From: Clostridia bacterium
GTDB taxonomy: Bacteria > Bacillota > Clostridia > UMGS1883
Assembly (NCBI GenBank): GCA_017505525.1
Contig: JAFVPB010000007.1
Coordinates: 1-64,000, forward strand
Reading direction: 5' to 3'
DNA: 64,000 bases
How positions within the stretch are numbered: position 1 is the first letter of the stretch; every line of letters begins with the position of its first letter. The position numbers and the translations under genes are program-made. The notes under the pieces are model-generated. The model saw only the letters and a list, made by a program, of their open reading frames with translations, was not told the DNA's origin and did not search any database. This document shows positions 8,508 to 16,508 of the stretch, piece after piece.

Positions 8508-8728
8508 CCCTGTATTTATTTGTTAATTTCAGGATTATTTGTGCGGCATAAAATATAGTCGATACTTACTTCATAAAAATCTGCAAGGCGAATGAGAGTG
8601 TCGGTTGGCGGAATGCGTTCACCATTTTCAAATTTAGATAACAATGCCTGTTCAATCCCTGTATGCATTTGTAATGCAATTTGTGTTAAACCTTTTTCTT
8701 TTCTTAAAACTTTTAAATTTGTTTTCAT
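8476..8728 (-). other. see hairpin at 8476-8507 (start region of C39-like gene)
   Basis: Stem GTGGTA/TACCAC with inner stem CCAAAT/ATTTGG at 8476-8507 covers the junction between the HTH stop and the C39-like start. On the reverse-strand transcript it would sequester the putative GTG start and its upstream G-rich site. It has no U-tract, so it is not a terminator. The coordinates of this entry run down the reverse strand from the HTH start to the end of the hairpin. Confidence 0.4.
8516..8728 (-). CDS. XRE-family HTH repressor
   Basis: A 70-residue DNA-binding protein made almost entirely of a Cro/CI-type helix-turn-helix: MKTNLKVLRKEKGLTQIALQ, then LLSKFENGERIPPTDTLIRL and DYILCR. The frame extends upstream to 8770, but the ATG at 8728 follows a GGTGG site and gives the normal family N-terminus. 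Two near-identical palindromes (8740-8754 and 8773-8787), centred 33 bp apart, sit between this gene and the divergent 9033 gene and overlap promoters in both directions. Autorepression and control of the divergent gene are therefore likely. First gene of the reverse operon with the C39-like and lipoprotein genes. Confidence 0.85.
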   Translation of the reverse strand: MKTNLKVLRKEKGLTQIALQMHTGIEQALLSKFENGERIPPTDTLIRLADFYEVSIDYILCRTNNPEINK

Positions 8729-8739
8729 AATACCACCTA

Positions 8740-8787
8740 ATGACATTATGTCATAAAAAGACCTTGACAATTATGACTATATGTCAT
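8740..8787. promoter_or_regulatory. paired operators of the XRE repressor
   Basis: Two 15-bp palindromes, ATGACATTATGTCAT (8740-8754) and ATGACTATATGTCAT (8773-8787), are centred 33 bp apart, about three helical turns. The first overlaps the reverse -10 region (TAATGT on the reverse strand; -35 TTGTCA at 8765-8770). The second lies in the spacer of the forward promoter 8764-8792. Confidence 0.7.
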
Positions 8788-8792
8788 ACAAT
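8764..8792 (+). promoter_or_regulatory. forward sigma-A promoter with operator in spacer
   Basis: TTGACA (8764-8769), 17-bp spacer, TACAAT (8787-8792). The spacer contains the second repressor palindrome. It points towards the repeat-protein gene at 9033, with a MITE-like element in between. Confidence 0.7.
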
Positions 8793-8801
8793 GAATGCAA
8801 T

Positions 8802-8975
8802 GGGGATGTGTCGCTTTCTGTTTGTTTTTTATTGACTGAACAAAAATAACCTGATATAATTGTTGCGGGAGATTTTAAATGGCATATCCAGGAGTGCTCT
8901 TGAATGCACAACGGGAATTTCACGAGGGACGATAATTAAAATTGTAAATAACTAAACAGAAAGTGATACGTTCCC
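8802..8975 (+). mobile_element. MITE-like element, 174 bp, carrying an outward promoter
   Basis: Terminal inverted repeats at 8802-8824 and about 8952-8975 match at 18 of 23 positions and begin GGG. Both contain the identical core CTTTCTGTTT when read inward. A short AAT may be the target duplication on each side. Inside are a perfect promoter (8832-8860), a GGGAG site and a 18-residue frame (8879-8935) that could be the stub of a deleted transposase or an unrelated leader. No transposase is present, so mobility would have to be in trans. The parent insertion sequence is not identified. Confidence 0.55.
8832..8860 (+). promoter_or_regulatory. strong sigma-A promoter within MITE-like element
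   Basis: TTGACT (8832-8837), exactly 17 bp, TATAAT (8855-8860). It reads into the secreted repeat-protein gene at 9033, giving a leader of about 165 nt. Confidence 0.75.
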
Positions 8976-9032
8976 AATATGGTTAAACACAACTCCAGAA
9001 TGTATATAAACAGACTGAAAGAAGGTATATAA

Positions 9033-11072
9033 ATGAAAAGAGGAGAAATAAAAAATTTCTTAATTATGATGCTGCTTATCGTTGCGATGATATTTCCTAC
9101 TGTTTGCGGTTTTGCATCCGATACAGTTACTATGTACGCTCCCGATGGCAGAACAGCGCAGGTTAAAATAAAAGATGTTGAAGCCTGGGAAAAAATTGGT
9201 TGGCATTTGCCATCCGATACATTTACTATGTACAATCTCGACGGCAGAACAGAACAGGTTAATATTAAAGATGTCGAAGCATGGAAAAAAGTTGGCTGGT
9301 ATTTGTCATCTGATACAGTTACTATGTACAATCTCGATGGCAGAACAGAACAGGTTAACATAAAAGATGTTGAAACCCGAAAAACCAATGGTTGGTATTT
9401 GTCATCCGATACAGTTACTATGTATGCTCCCGATGGCAGAACAGCGCAGGTTAAAATAAAAGATGTTGAAGCCTGGGAAAAAATTGGTTGGTATTTGTCA
9501 TCCGATGCAGTTACTATGTGCACTCTTGATGGCAGAACTGCGCACATTAATAAAAAGGATGTTAAGGCTTGGAAAAAAGTTGGTTGGTATTTGCCATCCG
9601 ATACATTTACTATGTACAATCTCGATGGCAGAACAGAACAGGTTAACATAAAAGATGTTGAAACCCGAAAAACCAATGGTTGGTATTTGTCATCTGATAC
9701 AGTTACTATGTACACTCTCGATGGCAGAACGGAACAGGTTAACATAAAAGATGTTAAGGCTTGGAAAAAAGTTGGTTGGTACTTGTCATCAGATGATGTT
9801 ACAATGTACACTCCCGATGGCAGAACAGAACAGGTTAACATAAAAGATGTTGAAACCCGAAAAACCAATGGTTGGTACTTGTCATCCGATACAGTTACAA
9901 TGTACGCTCCCGACGGCAGAACAGAGCAGGTTAATATAAAAAATGTTAAGGCTTGGAAAAACGTTGGTTGGTACTTGTCATCTGATACAATTACAATGTA
10001 CACTCCCGATGGCAGAACAGAGCAAGTCAATATAAAAAATGTTAAGGCTTGGAAAAACGTTGGTTGGTATTTGTCATCCGATACAGTTGCTATGTACGCT
10101 CCTGACGGCAGAGTAGTGCAAGTTAACATAAGAGAGGTTGAAGGTTGGGAATCCGATGGTTGGAATTTGTCATCAGATGATATTACAATGTACGCTCCTG
10201 ACGGCAGAACAGAACAGGTTGATACAAAATTTATTGAAGCCTGGAAAGCCGCTGGTTGGCATGATGTTCCGCTTGTTACGGTATATGCAGAAGATGGAAG
10301 ATCAATGGTGATAGAAGATAAGGATTTAGAAGCTTATAAAAATGTTGGTTGGTATTACGGCAGACCAATACGTGTTTATGCGCAAAATGGTTCAACAAAA
10401 CTTGTTGGAGAAAACGAGAACTACGAAAAACAGGGTTGGTATGATGAACCCGTTACTAAAATGTATTCTCCGTACGGAAACACTGAATATGTGAAAAATA
10501 GTTTAGTTGAAAAGTGGAGACAAGTTGGTTGGGAAACATATCCTACTGTCTATATTTATTCCCCATCAGGAGAAAGTAAACTTATTGCAAAAAGTGAAGC
10601 AGAGAAATGGTTTGAAAAAGGATGGTATAATTCTACAAGCATAATGATGTACGCTCCCGACGGCAGAACTGAACGGGTTAATATAAAGGATATCGATGCA
10701 TGGATTAAAGTCGGTTGGTATAAGGAGCCGGTGACAGAGATGTATTCAGTGTCAAATGGAGAGTGTAAAAAAATAACTGTTGTGAAATCAGATGTTCAAA
10801 AATACGAAAAAAAAGGTTGGAGACTACAATTTCCAAATAAGAAAATTGTTGACTATAAATATATTGATTGTTCTATCTGTGATGGGTTGGGGTATACATA
10901 TGAGCAAAAATATGTAGGAGGCTCGGATTATTCAAAAGTAAGTGGGCTTAGGACATACACTGGAGGAGCGGCAAGTCTATTATTATATCCATACAAAACT
11001 GTAAAAGAAGAGTGCGTTTTCTGTGATGGATTAGGACTGAAAAAACAACCGGTGTATTATTACTATTACTAA
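9033..11072 (+). CDS. secreted 32-residue-repeat protein with C-terminal CxxC knuckles
   Basis: A 679-residue exported protein. A signal peptide (about 1-29, ending CGFAS) is followed by 18 repeats of about 32 residues with consensus DTVTMYAPDGRTEQVNIK and ending V.GWYL. The first twelve units are exact 96-bp DNA repeats in register; the last six are diverged. Similar DGRT...GWY repeats occur in clostridial surface proteins, but no biochemical role is known. The C-terminus carries two CxxCxGLG motifs (CSICDGLG and CVFCDGLG) like DnaJ zinc knuckles, ending in five tyrosines. There is no membrane anchor or SLH domain. Two promoters precede it, one with the HTH operators and one in the MITE-like element. 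AAAGAAGG before the ATG is the ribosome binding site. Confidence 0.85.
   Translation: MKRGEIKNFLIMMLLIVAMIFPTVCGFASDTVTMYAPDGRTAQVKIKDVEAWEKIGWHLPSDTFTMYNLDGRTEQVNIKDVEAWKKVGWYLSSDTVTMYNLDGRTEQVNIKDVETRKTNGWYLSSDTVTMYAPDGRTAQVKIKDVEAWEKIGWYLSSDAVTMCTLDGRTAHINKKDVKAWKKVGWYLPSDTFTMYNLDGRTEQVNIKDVETRKTNGWYLSSDTVTMYTLDGRTEQVNIKDVKAWKKVGWYLSSDDVTMYTPDGRTEQVNIKDVETRKTNGWYLSSDTVTMYAPDGRTEQVNIKNVKAWKNVGWYLSSDTITMYTPDGRTEQVNIKNVKAWKNVGWYLSSDTVAMYAPDGRVVQVNIREVEGWESDGWNLSSDDITMYAPDGRTEQVDTKFIEAWKAAGWHDVPLVTVYAEDGRSMVIEDKDLEAYKNVGWYYGRPIRVYAQNGSTKLVGENENYEKQGWYDEPVTKMYSPYGNTEYVKNSLVEKWRQVGWETYPTVYIYSPSGESKLIAKSEAEKWFEKGWYNSTSIMMYAPDGRTERVNIKDIDAWIKVGWYKEPVTEMYSVSNGECKKITVVKSDVQKYEKKGWRLQFPNKKIVDYKYIDCSICDGLGYTYEQKYVGGSDYSKVSGLRTYTGGAASLLLYPYKTVKEECVFCDGLGLKKQPVYYYYY
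9117..10268 (+). repeat. twelve 96-bp tandem repeats within the repeat-protein gene
   Basis: Units start every 96 bp from 9117 (9117, 9213 ... 10173) without a single register break. Non-adjacent units share variants: units 1 and 4 both carry AQVKIKDVEAWEKIGW, and three units share VETRKTNGW. This indicates block duplication as well as unit slippage. The array is likely to vary in length between strains. Confidence 0.9.
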
Positions 11073-11147
11073 TATTCTGATTATGGATAAAGGATGTTCA
11101 CGATTTCATCAAAACAACACCTTAGTATATCTCATAATTGAAAACCC

Positions 11148-11183
11148 AAAATCGACATTCTTCGACAGAGGAATGTCGATTTT
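11148..11183 (+). terminator. terminator of repeat-protein gene
   Basis: Arms AAAATCGACATTC/GAATGTCGATTTT (13 bp) with a 10-nt loop, followed by TTTA. Confidence 0.7.
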
Positions 11184-11253
11184 ACTTATTGCCTATTCGC
11201 TGAAAATAGCCTTCGTTGATTTTGTGAGATAGAGAGTTGATAGAGTTGTGCTT

Positions 11254-11296
11254 AAAAAAGAAGATGTAAAAATATTTTTTTACATCTTCTTTTTTT
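11254..11296 (+). terminator. second terminator hairpin ahead of response regulator
   Basis: Nineteen-base arms (AAAAAAGAAGATGTAAAAA and its complement), ending in a T-run that merges with the next promoter. The 11073-11369 gap otherwise holds nothing recognisable. Confidence 0.7.
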
Positions 11297-11297
11297 G

Positions 11298-11326
11298 TTG
11301 AAATACTTTTTTGATAGTGATATAAT
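11298..11326 (+). promoter_or_regulatory. sigma-A promoter of two-component/hydrogenase-regulator operon
   Basis: TTGAAA (11298-11303), 17-bp spacer, TATAAT (11321-11326), 43 bp before the response-regulator ATG. Confidence 0.75.
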
Positions 11327-11369
11327 AAAGTAGATGAAGTGGATAATAAAACTGAAAGGGTTGATATAA

Positions 11370-12053
11370 ATGAAAATTTTGATTGTTGACGATGAAAAGC
11401 TCCTTGTAAAAGGTATAAAATTTAACCTTGAGCAAGACGGATATGAAACAGAGGTGGCATACGACGGGGAGGAAGCGCTTAAAATAGCAAGGGATAAAAG
11501 CATATCTCTTATAATCCTTGATGTTATGCTTCCGGGAATTGACGGACTTACAGTTTGCCAGAAGATAAGAGAATTTTCTTCTGTGCCCGTTATTATGCTC
11601 ACTGCAAAAACAGAGGATATGGATAAAATTCTCGGCCTTGAATACGGGGCAGACGACTATCTTACAAAGCCATTTAATATTCTTGAACTCAAGGCAAGAA
11701 TTAAGGCTATTTTAAGAAGATCAAACAGCCAGAGTGTTCAGACAGGAAAAAGCGTTGTTTCCGTTGGCGGAGTGGAGCTTGACTATAATCTTCGCAGAAT
11801 TAAAATCGGCAATCAGTCGATTGAATTAACTGCCAAGGAATTCGACCTTTGTGATTTGTTTGTTTCAAATCCCGGAAAGGTGTATTCAAGAGAAAATCTG
11901 CTCGATATTGTGTGGGGATACGACTACCCCGGCGATATAAGAACTGTTGACGTGCATGTAAGGCGTTTGCGCGAAAAGATTGAGCCTGATGCAGCAGTGC
12001 CCACATATATTTTAACTAAGTGGGGGGTAGGTTACTATTTTAAAGAAAATTAA
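11370..12053 (+). CDS. OmpR/PhoB-type response regulator
   Basis: A 227-residue two-component transcription factor. The receiver domain (1-115) has the acidic pair DDE at 7-9, phospho-acceptor Asp51 (ILDVMLPG), Thr78 and the conserved Lys100 (YLTKPF). The winged-helix DNA-binding domain (about 127-225) has the typical ELTAKEFDL and VDVHVRRLREKI motifs. It starts an uninterrupted same-strand run to 17527. The kinase follows with 1 nt spacing. Its position ahead of a sensory hydrogenase gene suggests, but does not prove, a link to hydrogen or redox control. Confidence 0.93.
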   Translation: MKILIVDDEKLLVKGIKFNLEQDGYETEVAYDGEEALKIARDKSISLIILDVMLPGIDGLTVCQKIREFSSVPVIMLTAKTEDMDKILGLEYGADDYLTKPFNILELKARIKAILRRSNSQSVQTGKSVVSVGGVELDYNLRRIKIGNQSIELTAKEFDLCDLFVSNPGKVYSRENLLDIVWGYDYPGDIRTVDVHVRRLREKIEPDAAVPTYILTKWGVGYYFKEN

Positions 12054-12054
12054 A

Positions 12055-13461
12055 ATGCAATCCCAGAGCATTCGCTGGCGACTGGTGCTCACATATTTTC
12101 TTATTATAGTTCTCACGCTTTCGCTTATTGGGGTTTACATTGTAAATTCAATGCAGCAGTATAGTGTTAACCAAAAGAAAATACAGATACTTTCACAAGC
12201 TAATGTTATAGCGGGTTATATATCAAGGTATCAGGATTTAAGTAAGGAAAGTATTAATTACCTTTTAGAGCAGCAGCAGGTGGCAAGCGATTGCAGAGTT
12301 CTTATGCTTAATAACGATGCTATTGTAACATATGATTCAAACAACGGCATAATGGAAGGAAAGTATATGCCTGTCCCCGTTATATTGGACGCTATCGCGG
12401 GCAACAACAGTGTTGAGGAAAGCGTGGTAAGTGATGATGATATGGTCATCTCGGCGGCTGTCCCCATAATAAAAGATAAAATATCTGTTGGTGTAATCTA
12501 TTACCGTGCATCTGCATCCGACACTGTTGGCCTTATGGGTCAGCTTTGGATAACAATTATGATGATTGCGGTGCTTGCAAGTCTTCTTGTAGGAGTTATA
12601 AGCTTTTTAATGGCAGGTATAATTACGGCGCCAATTACAAGACTTACCGAGCAACTTGAAAAAGCGGCGGATGAAAACGGAGACTTTATAATTGAAAAAA
12701 CCTCGGGTGGCGAAGTGGGACGACTTATAGAGTCGTATAATAAAATGGCAAAGAAGGTCCATCAGCAAGAGGAAAAACGGCAGGAGTTTGTTTCTAATGC
12801 ATCACACGAGTTAAAAACACCTCTCAGCTCAATAAAGCTGATATCAGATTCGCTTTTAAATGTGCAGGATGCTCCGCGTGAAATGGTTGAGGAATTTTTA
12901 ACCGATATGAATGTGCAGGTTGAGCGTCTTACAAGAATTGTGGATAAGCTTTTAACCCTTACAAGAATGGATAATCCCCAAAGTGTTTCAAGGATGGAAT
13001 TTCAGGTGGCGGATTTAACCGAATTATGCTCAAACATCACAAAAGCGCTCAGGCCGCTTGCCGAACAAAAGCATATAGAATTAGTGTATAATCCTCAGGG
13101 CACAATTTATTCAAAAATAGAGCGAGATCGCTTGTGGGAAGCTATTTACAACGTGGTGGATAACAGTATTAAGTATACAAAAGAGGGCGGAAAAGTTTTT
13201 CTTAACGTGTATAAGGACGAGACGAATGTTATCATAGAGATCAAGGATACGGGAATAGGAATAGCAAAGGACGAACTCTATAAAATTTTCGACAGATTTT
13301 ATAGAGTTGACAAAGCGCGTGCCCGCGAAACAGGAGGAACAGGACTTGGACTTTCTATAGCACTTACTGCTGTGGAGCTTCACGGAGGAAATATTAATGT
13401 TGAAAGTGAAGAAGGAGAGGGAAGCACATTCCGTATAATTATTCCCATAACCTTTAAATAA
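12055..13461 (+). CDS. membrane sensor histidine kinase
   Basis: A 468-residue kinase paired with the upstream regulator. It has a transmembrane helix (about 10-31), an extracytoplasmic sensor domain (about 32-162), a second helix (about 164-190), HAMP (191-245), a HisKA domain with phospho-acceptor His251 (SNASHELKTPLSS) and a HATPase domain with NVVDNSIKY, DTGIGI and GGTGLGLSI motifs. The sensor domain is of the PhoR/WalK-like extracytoplasmic type. The start codon lies 1 nt after the regulator stop with no clear ribosome binding site, so translational coupling is likely. The ligand is unknown. Confidence 0.92.
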   Translation: MQSQSIRWRLVLTYFLIIVLTLSLIGVYIVNSMQQYSVNQKKIQILSQANVIAGYISRYQDLSKESINYLLEQQQVASDCRVLMLNNDAIVTYDSNNGIMEGKYMPVPVILDAIAGNNSVEESVVSDDDMVISAAVPIIKDKISVGVIYYRASASDTVGLMGQLWITIMMIAVLASLLVGVISFLMAGIITAPITRLTEQLEKAADENGDFIIEKTSGGEVGRLIESYNKMAKKVHQQEEKRQEFVSNASHELKTPLSSIKLISDSLLNVQDAPREMVEEFLTDMNVQVERLTRIVDKLLTLTRMDNPQSVSRMEFQVADLTELCSNITKALRPLAEQKHIELVYNPQGTIYSKIERDRLWEAIYNVVDNSIKYTKEGGKVFLNVYKDETNVIIEIKDTGIGIAKDELYKIFDRFYRVDKARARETGGTGLGLSIALTAVELHGGNINVESEEGEGSTFRIIIPITFK

Positions 13462-13480
13462 TGTGAGGTAAGATGAGAAA

Positions 13481-14392
13481 ATGAAAAAGTTTATATCAAT
13501 TTTAGTTGTGGCAGTTTTGCTTCTTACTTTCTTTTCGGCGTGTGATAAGAAGGGCGACAACTACAATGTTTATTTTAAAAACAAACTGGAAAACAAGCTT
13601 TCAAGTGAGGAACGATTTGTAGGAAGCGGATTAAATGCGAAAGAAATAGCCAAGCTTTTAATTGCCGAAATGGAAAAGGGACCGCAGAGTGATAAAAATG
13701 AAAGATTGGTTCCCAAAGGAACAAAGCTTTTGTCTATCGCAATTAAAAACGAGGTTGCAACGATTAACTTTTCTAAAAATTATTCGAAAGTTGATGGAGT
13801 TGAAGCACTCCTTTTAAGATTTGCAGTTGTAAACACACTTTGTGGTATAGATGGAATTAAAGGCGTGGTAATTCAGGTGGAAGGTAAAGGCGAGGTGTCC
13901 TCCGTTACGGGAAAAGAAATAGGTGTTCTCACACTTTCTGATATTGCTCTTGACGTAAACGAAACCGAGCTGGGCAAAAAAGAAACCATAGTTTTATACT
14001 TCCCTTCAAAAGATGGCGATTCCCTTATAAAAGAAAGGCGCACCGTGGAAGTGGAAAACACCCTTTCAGCTGAAAAAACCGTGATAAACGAGCTTATGAA
14101 AGGCTCGAAAGACGAAAATTCCAAATCAGCTATTCCCGAAGGAACAAAGCTTTTAGGCATTGAAACAAAGGATAATGTTTGCTTTGTTAACCTTTCAAGC
14201 GATTTTATCAGCCGCGGCGGAACAAGCTCGCTTGAAACAACGCTCACGCTTTTCTCTGTAGTTAATTCTCTTTGTGAAATAGATAATGTAAAATCAGTTC
14301 AGATTCTTATAAACGGAGAAACAGGACTTGAATTTGGAAATTATGTGCTCGACATACCTTACGAGGCTAATTCCGATATAACGAAAGGATGA
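13481..14392 (+). CDS. lipoprotein with two GerMN domains
   Basis: A 303-residue lipoprotein: N-terminal hydrophobic segment with lipobox FFSAC (Cys21), then two tandem GerMN domains of about 120 residues each. Each contains PKGTKLLSIAIKNEVATINF- or PEGTKLLGIETKDNVCFVNL-type segments and a central VVN.LC.ID motif. GerMN domains are known from spore-germination/peptidoglycan-associated proteins such as Bacillus GerM. In Clostridia such genes often follow a two-component system, as here. It starts 19 nt after the kinase and overlaps the next open frame. It would act at the outer face of the membrane, perhaps feeding envelope status to the kinase (inference). Confidence 0.85.
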   Translation: MKKFISILVVAVLLLTFFSACDKKGDNYNVYFKNKLENKLSSEERFVGSGLNAKEIAKLLIAEMEKGPQSDKNERLVPKGTKLLSIAIKNEVATINFSKNYSKVDGVEALLLRFAVVNTLCGIDGIKGVVIQVEGKGEVSSVTGKEIGVLTLSDIALDVNETELGKKETIVLYFPSKDGDSLIKERRTVEVENTLSAEKTVINELMKGSKDENSKSAIPEGTKLLGIETKDNVCFVNLSSDFISRGGTSSLETTLTLFSVVNSLCEIDNVKSVQILINGETGLEFGNYVLDIPYEANSDITKG

Positions 14393-14397
14393 TAGAT

Positions 14398-14736
14398 ATG
14401 AAACTTTCAGATGTAAAAACAGTTCTTAGTGCAAATGTGCTTGCGTGCGAAAACCTGCTTGAAAACGAGGTTCATTCAGCTTGCGGCAGCGACCTTTTAA
14501 GCGATGTTTTGGCTTTTGTTAAAGATCAGGGATTGCTTCTTACAGGTCTTGTGAATTCTCAGGTTGTGAGAACTGCAGAAATGATGGATATTAAAGCTAT
14601 TGTATTTGTTCGCGGCAAAAAGCCCACAGATGATATTATAGAGCTTGCCGAGGAGTATGGAATAGTTGTATTTACCACAGAACTTCCTCTTTACAAGGCT
14701 TGCGGAGAGCTTTATCTTACAGGACTTGGAAAATAA
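14398..14736 (+). CDS. DRTGG-domain protein (first copy)
   Basis: A 112-residue cytoplasmic protein of the DRTGG-domain type that accompanies clostridial [FeFe] hydrogenase operons. Visible features are an N-terminal MKLSDVKTVLSANVL segment, the central DLLSDVLAFVKDQGLLLTG core and a C-terminal ELAEEYGIVVFTTELP strand-helix unit. An ATG at 14389 overlaps the previous stop, but AAAGG is correctly spaced for the ATG at 14398. A second DRTGG protein lies at 16509. The domain is thought to bind a small ligand; none is established for these proteins. Confidence 0.75.
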   Translation: MKLSDVKTVLSANVLACENLLENEVHSACGSDLLSDVLAFVKDQGLLLTGLVNSQVVRTAEMMDIKAIVFVRGKKPTDDIIELAEEYGIVVFTTELPLYKACGELYLTGLGK

Positions 14737-14754
14737 TTTTTTGGAGGTGTTTAT

Positions 14755-15189
14755 ATGGCTGAAAATGTAATGCGCCTCCACTATACTGTGAGTGATACGG
14801 ATTTTGCAGTTGCAGGAGAAGCGAGTAGTAGCGTTAAAAAGGTTTTAAAGCAACTCGGTGTTCCGGGAGAGATAATCCGCAAGGTTTCAATTGCTATGTA
14901 TGAATGCGAAATAAATATGGTAATTCATGCCGATGGCGGTGAAATAGATGTGGAAATCACTCCTGAAAAAATCAGGATGATACATAAGGACCGCGGTCCC
15001 GGTATAAAAGATATTGAAACAGCGATGCAGGAGGGATATTCTACTGCCGATGAAAATGTGCGGGAACTTGGGTTTGGTGCAGGAATGGGACTGCCCAATA
15101 TGAAAAGGTATACCGATGAAATGAATATCACCACAGTAATAGGAGAGGGAACAACCGTTGATATGACTGTGTATGTAAAGAATAAGTAA
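14755..15189 (+). CDS. anti-sigma-factor-like ATPase (HATPase, RsbT/RsbW type)
   Basis: A 144-residue GHKL ATPase-fold protein without a histidine-kinase dimerisation domain. The N box is AMYECEINMVIHA, the G1 box is KDRGPGIKD and the G2 region is ELGFGAGMGLPNMKRY. This matches the serine-kinase/anti-sigma RsbT/RsbW/SpoIIAB class. TTGGAGGTG precedes the ATG. In clostridial hydrogenase regulator loci such a protein regularly precedes the sensory hydrogenase, so a signalling role downstream of H2 or redox sensing is likely. No anti-sigma antagonist or sigma factor gene is nearby. Confidence 0.85.
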   Translation: MAENVMRLHYTVSDTDFAVAGEASSSVKKVLKQLGVPGEIIRKVSIAMYECEINMVIHADGGEIDVEITPEKIRMIHKDRGPGIKDIETAMQEGYSTADENVRELGFGAGMGLPNMKRYTDEMNITTVIGEGTTVDMTVYVKNK

Positions 15190-15213
15190 ATGCCTGAGAA
15201 ATAAGGTGAGAAA

Positions 15214-16500
15214 ATGAAAGAAAGAACACTTTACCATAGTGTGCGTCTTGAAGAAAGCGACTGTAAGGGTTGTACAACCTGTATAAGAATGTGTCCCACG
15301 CAGGCTATCAGGGTGCAGAATGGCAAAGCAAAAATAATAAAAGAACGTTGTATTGATTGTGGCGAATGCGTTAGAAGATGCCCGTATCACGCTAAAAAAG
15401 TTGTGAGCGACAGCTTTTGTGAGCTTAAAAATTATAAATATAATATAGCTCTTCCAGCACCCGCTTTCTATGGCCAGTTTTCAAAAGCAACGAATATAGA
15501 TGTGATTTTAACAGGCCTTAAAAAGATAGGGTTTGACGATGTTTTTGAGGTTGCCCGCGGTGCTGAGGTTATTTCGGCAAAGGTAAAAGAATTGCTCAAG
15601 GAAAAAGGGCTGAAGAAACCCCTTATTTCCTCGGCTTGCCCTGCCGTTGTGAGGCTTATCGCAGTGAGGTTCCCCTCGCTTTCAGAAAATGTTATTCCGC
15701 TTACTTCGCCTATGGAGGCAGCGGCACAGATGGCAAGGAAAGAGGCGCGCGAAAAAACGGGGCTTCCCGATAGCGACATAGGTGTATTTTTTATATCACC
15801 GTGCCCTGCCAAGGTAACGGCAGTAAAGCAGCCGTTAGCTCTTGATTCATCAGCCGTAAGCGGAGTTATATCAATAAAAGATGTGTATAAAGAACTTGCC
15901 CATAAAATTGGAAGCATTGATAAAATTGAAAAGCTTTCTGTTGCGGGCAAAAACGGGATAAGATGGGCACGAAGCGGCGGAGAAGCAGAATCACTGGGGA
16001 TAGACAACTACATAAGCGTTGACGGAATACACAACGTTATAAAAATACTTGAAGAACTGGAAGACGAAAAAATTAAAAATGTTGATTTTATAGAGGCGCT
16101 TGCCTGCGTAAGCGGATGCACGGGAGGCCCTCTGAATGTGGAAAACGATTTCATCGCAAATTCACGTGTGAGGATGCTTACCGATAAGCTTGGCTATAAG
16201 CTTGGGGAAATCGACCCTGAAATCAAGCTTTCGTGGGATAAGCAGATAGATTACGAGCCATTTTCCCCTCTTTCGGAAAACGTGGGAGAGGCTATGCGCA
16301 AAATGCAGCTGATTGAAGAAATCTATAGCCGTTTGCCACAGCTTGATTGCGGAAGCTGCGGAAGTCCCAATTGCCGCGAATTTGCTGAAGACATTGTGCG
16401 CGGCAAAGCACAGGAGCGCGATTGTATTTTCCGTCTGCGTGAGAAAATCGAGCTTCTTGCAAAGGAAATAACAGAAATCAGTAAACTTCTGGAACAGTAG
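15214..16500 (+). CDS. putative sensory [FeFe] hydrogenase (HydS-like)
   Basis: A 428-residue protein with two N-terminal [4Fe-4S] ferredoxin motifs (CKGCTTCIRMCPTQAI and CIDCGECVRRCPYHA, residues about 10-60) and a shortened H-cluster domain (about 75-370). It ends with a C-terminal 4Fe-4S domain (CGSCGSPNCREFAE with a fourth Cys further on, about 370-410). H-cluster loops read SSACP (Cys142), SPCPAK and ACVSGCTGG. The usual proton-relay Cys just before Cys142 is Ala. That substitution and the lack of electron-transfer domains are features of sensory, not catalytic, [FeFe] hydrogenases. It sits between the ATPase and the second DRTGG gene, upstream of the catalytic HydABC operon it probably regulates. 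Confidence 0.85.
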   Translation: MKERTLYHSVRLEESDCKGCTTCIRMCPTQAIRVQNGKAKIIKERCIDCGECVRRCPYHAKKVVSDSFCELKNYKYNIALPAPAFYGQFSKATNIDVILTGLKKIGFDDVFEVARGAEVISAKVKELLKEKGLKKPLISSACPAVVRLIAVRFPSLSENVIPLTSPMEAAAQMARKEAREKTGLPDSDIGVFFISPCPAKVTAVKQPLALDSSAVSGVISIKDVYKELAHKIGSIDKIEKLSVAGKNGIRWARSGGEAESLGIDNYISVDGIHNVIKILEELEDEKIKNVDFIEALACVSGCTGGPLNVENDFIANSRVRMLTDKLGYKLGEIDPEIKLSWDKQIDYEPFSPLSENVGEAMRKMQLIEEIYSRLPQLDCGSCGSPNCREFAEDIVRGKAQERDCIFRLREKIELLAKEITEISKLLEQ

Positions 16501-16508
16501 GTGAAAAA

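Noticed and set aside
8936-10129. 397-codon open frame on the reverse strand across the repeat-protein gene
   Set aside because: It is the antisense of the 96-bp repeats; periodicity keeps the frame open. No ribosome binding site, and the forward frame has a signal peptide and real domains.
9117-10268. CRISPR array
   Set aside because: Regular repeats are in frame, coding and contiguous without spacers; it is a protein-coding tandem repeat.
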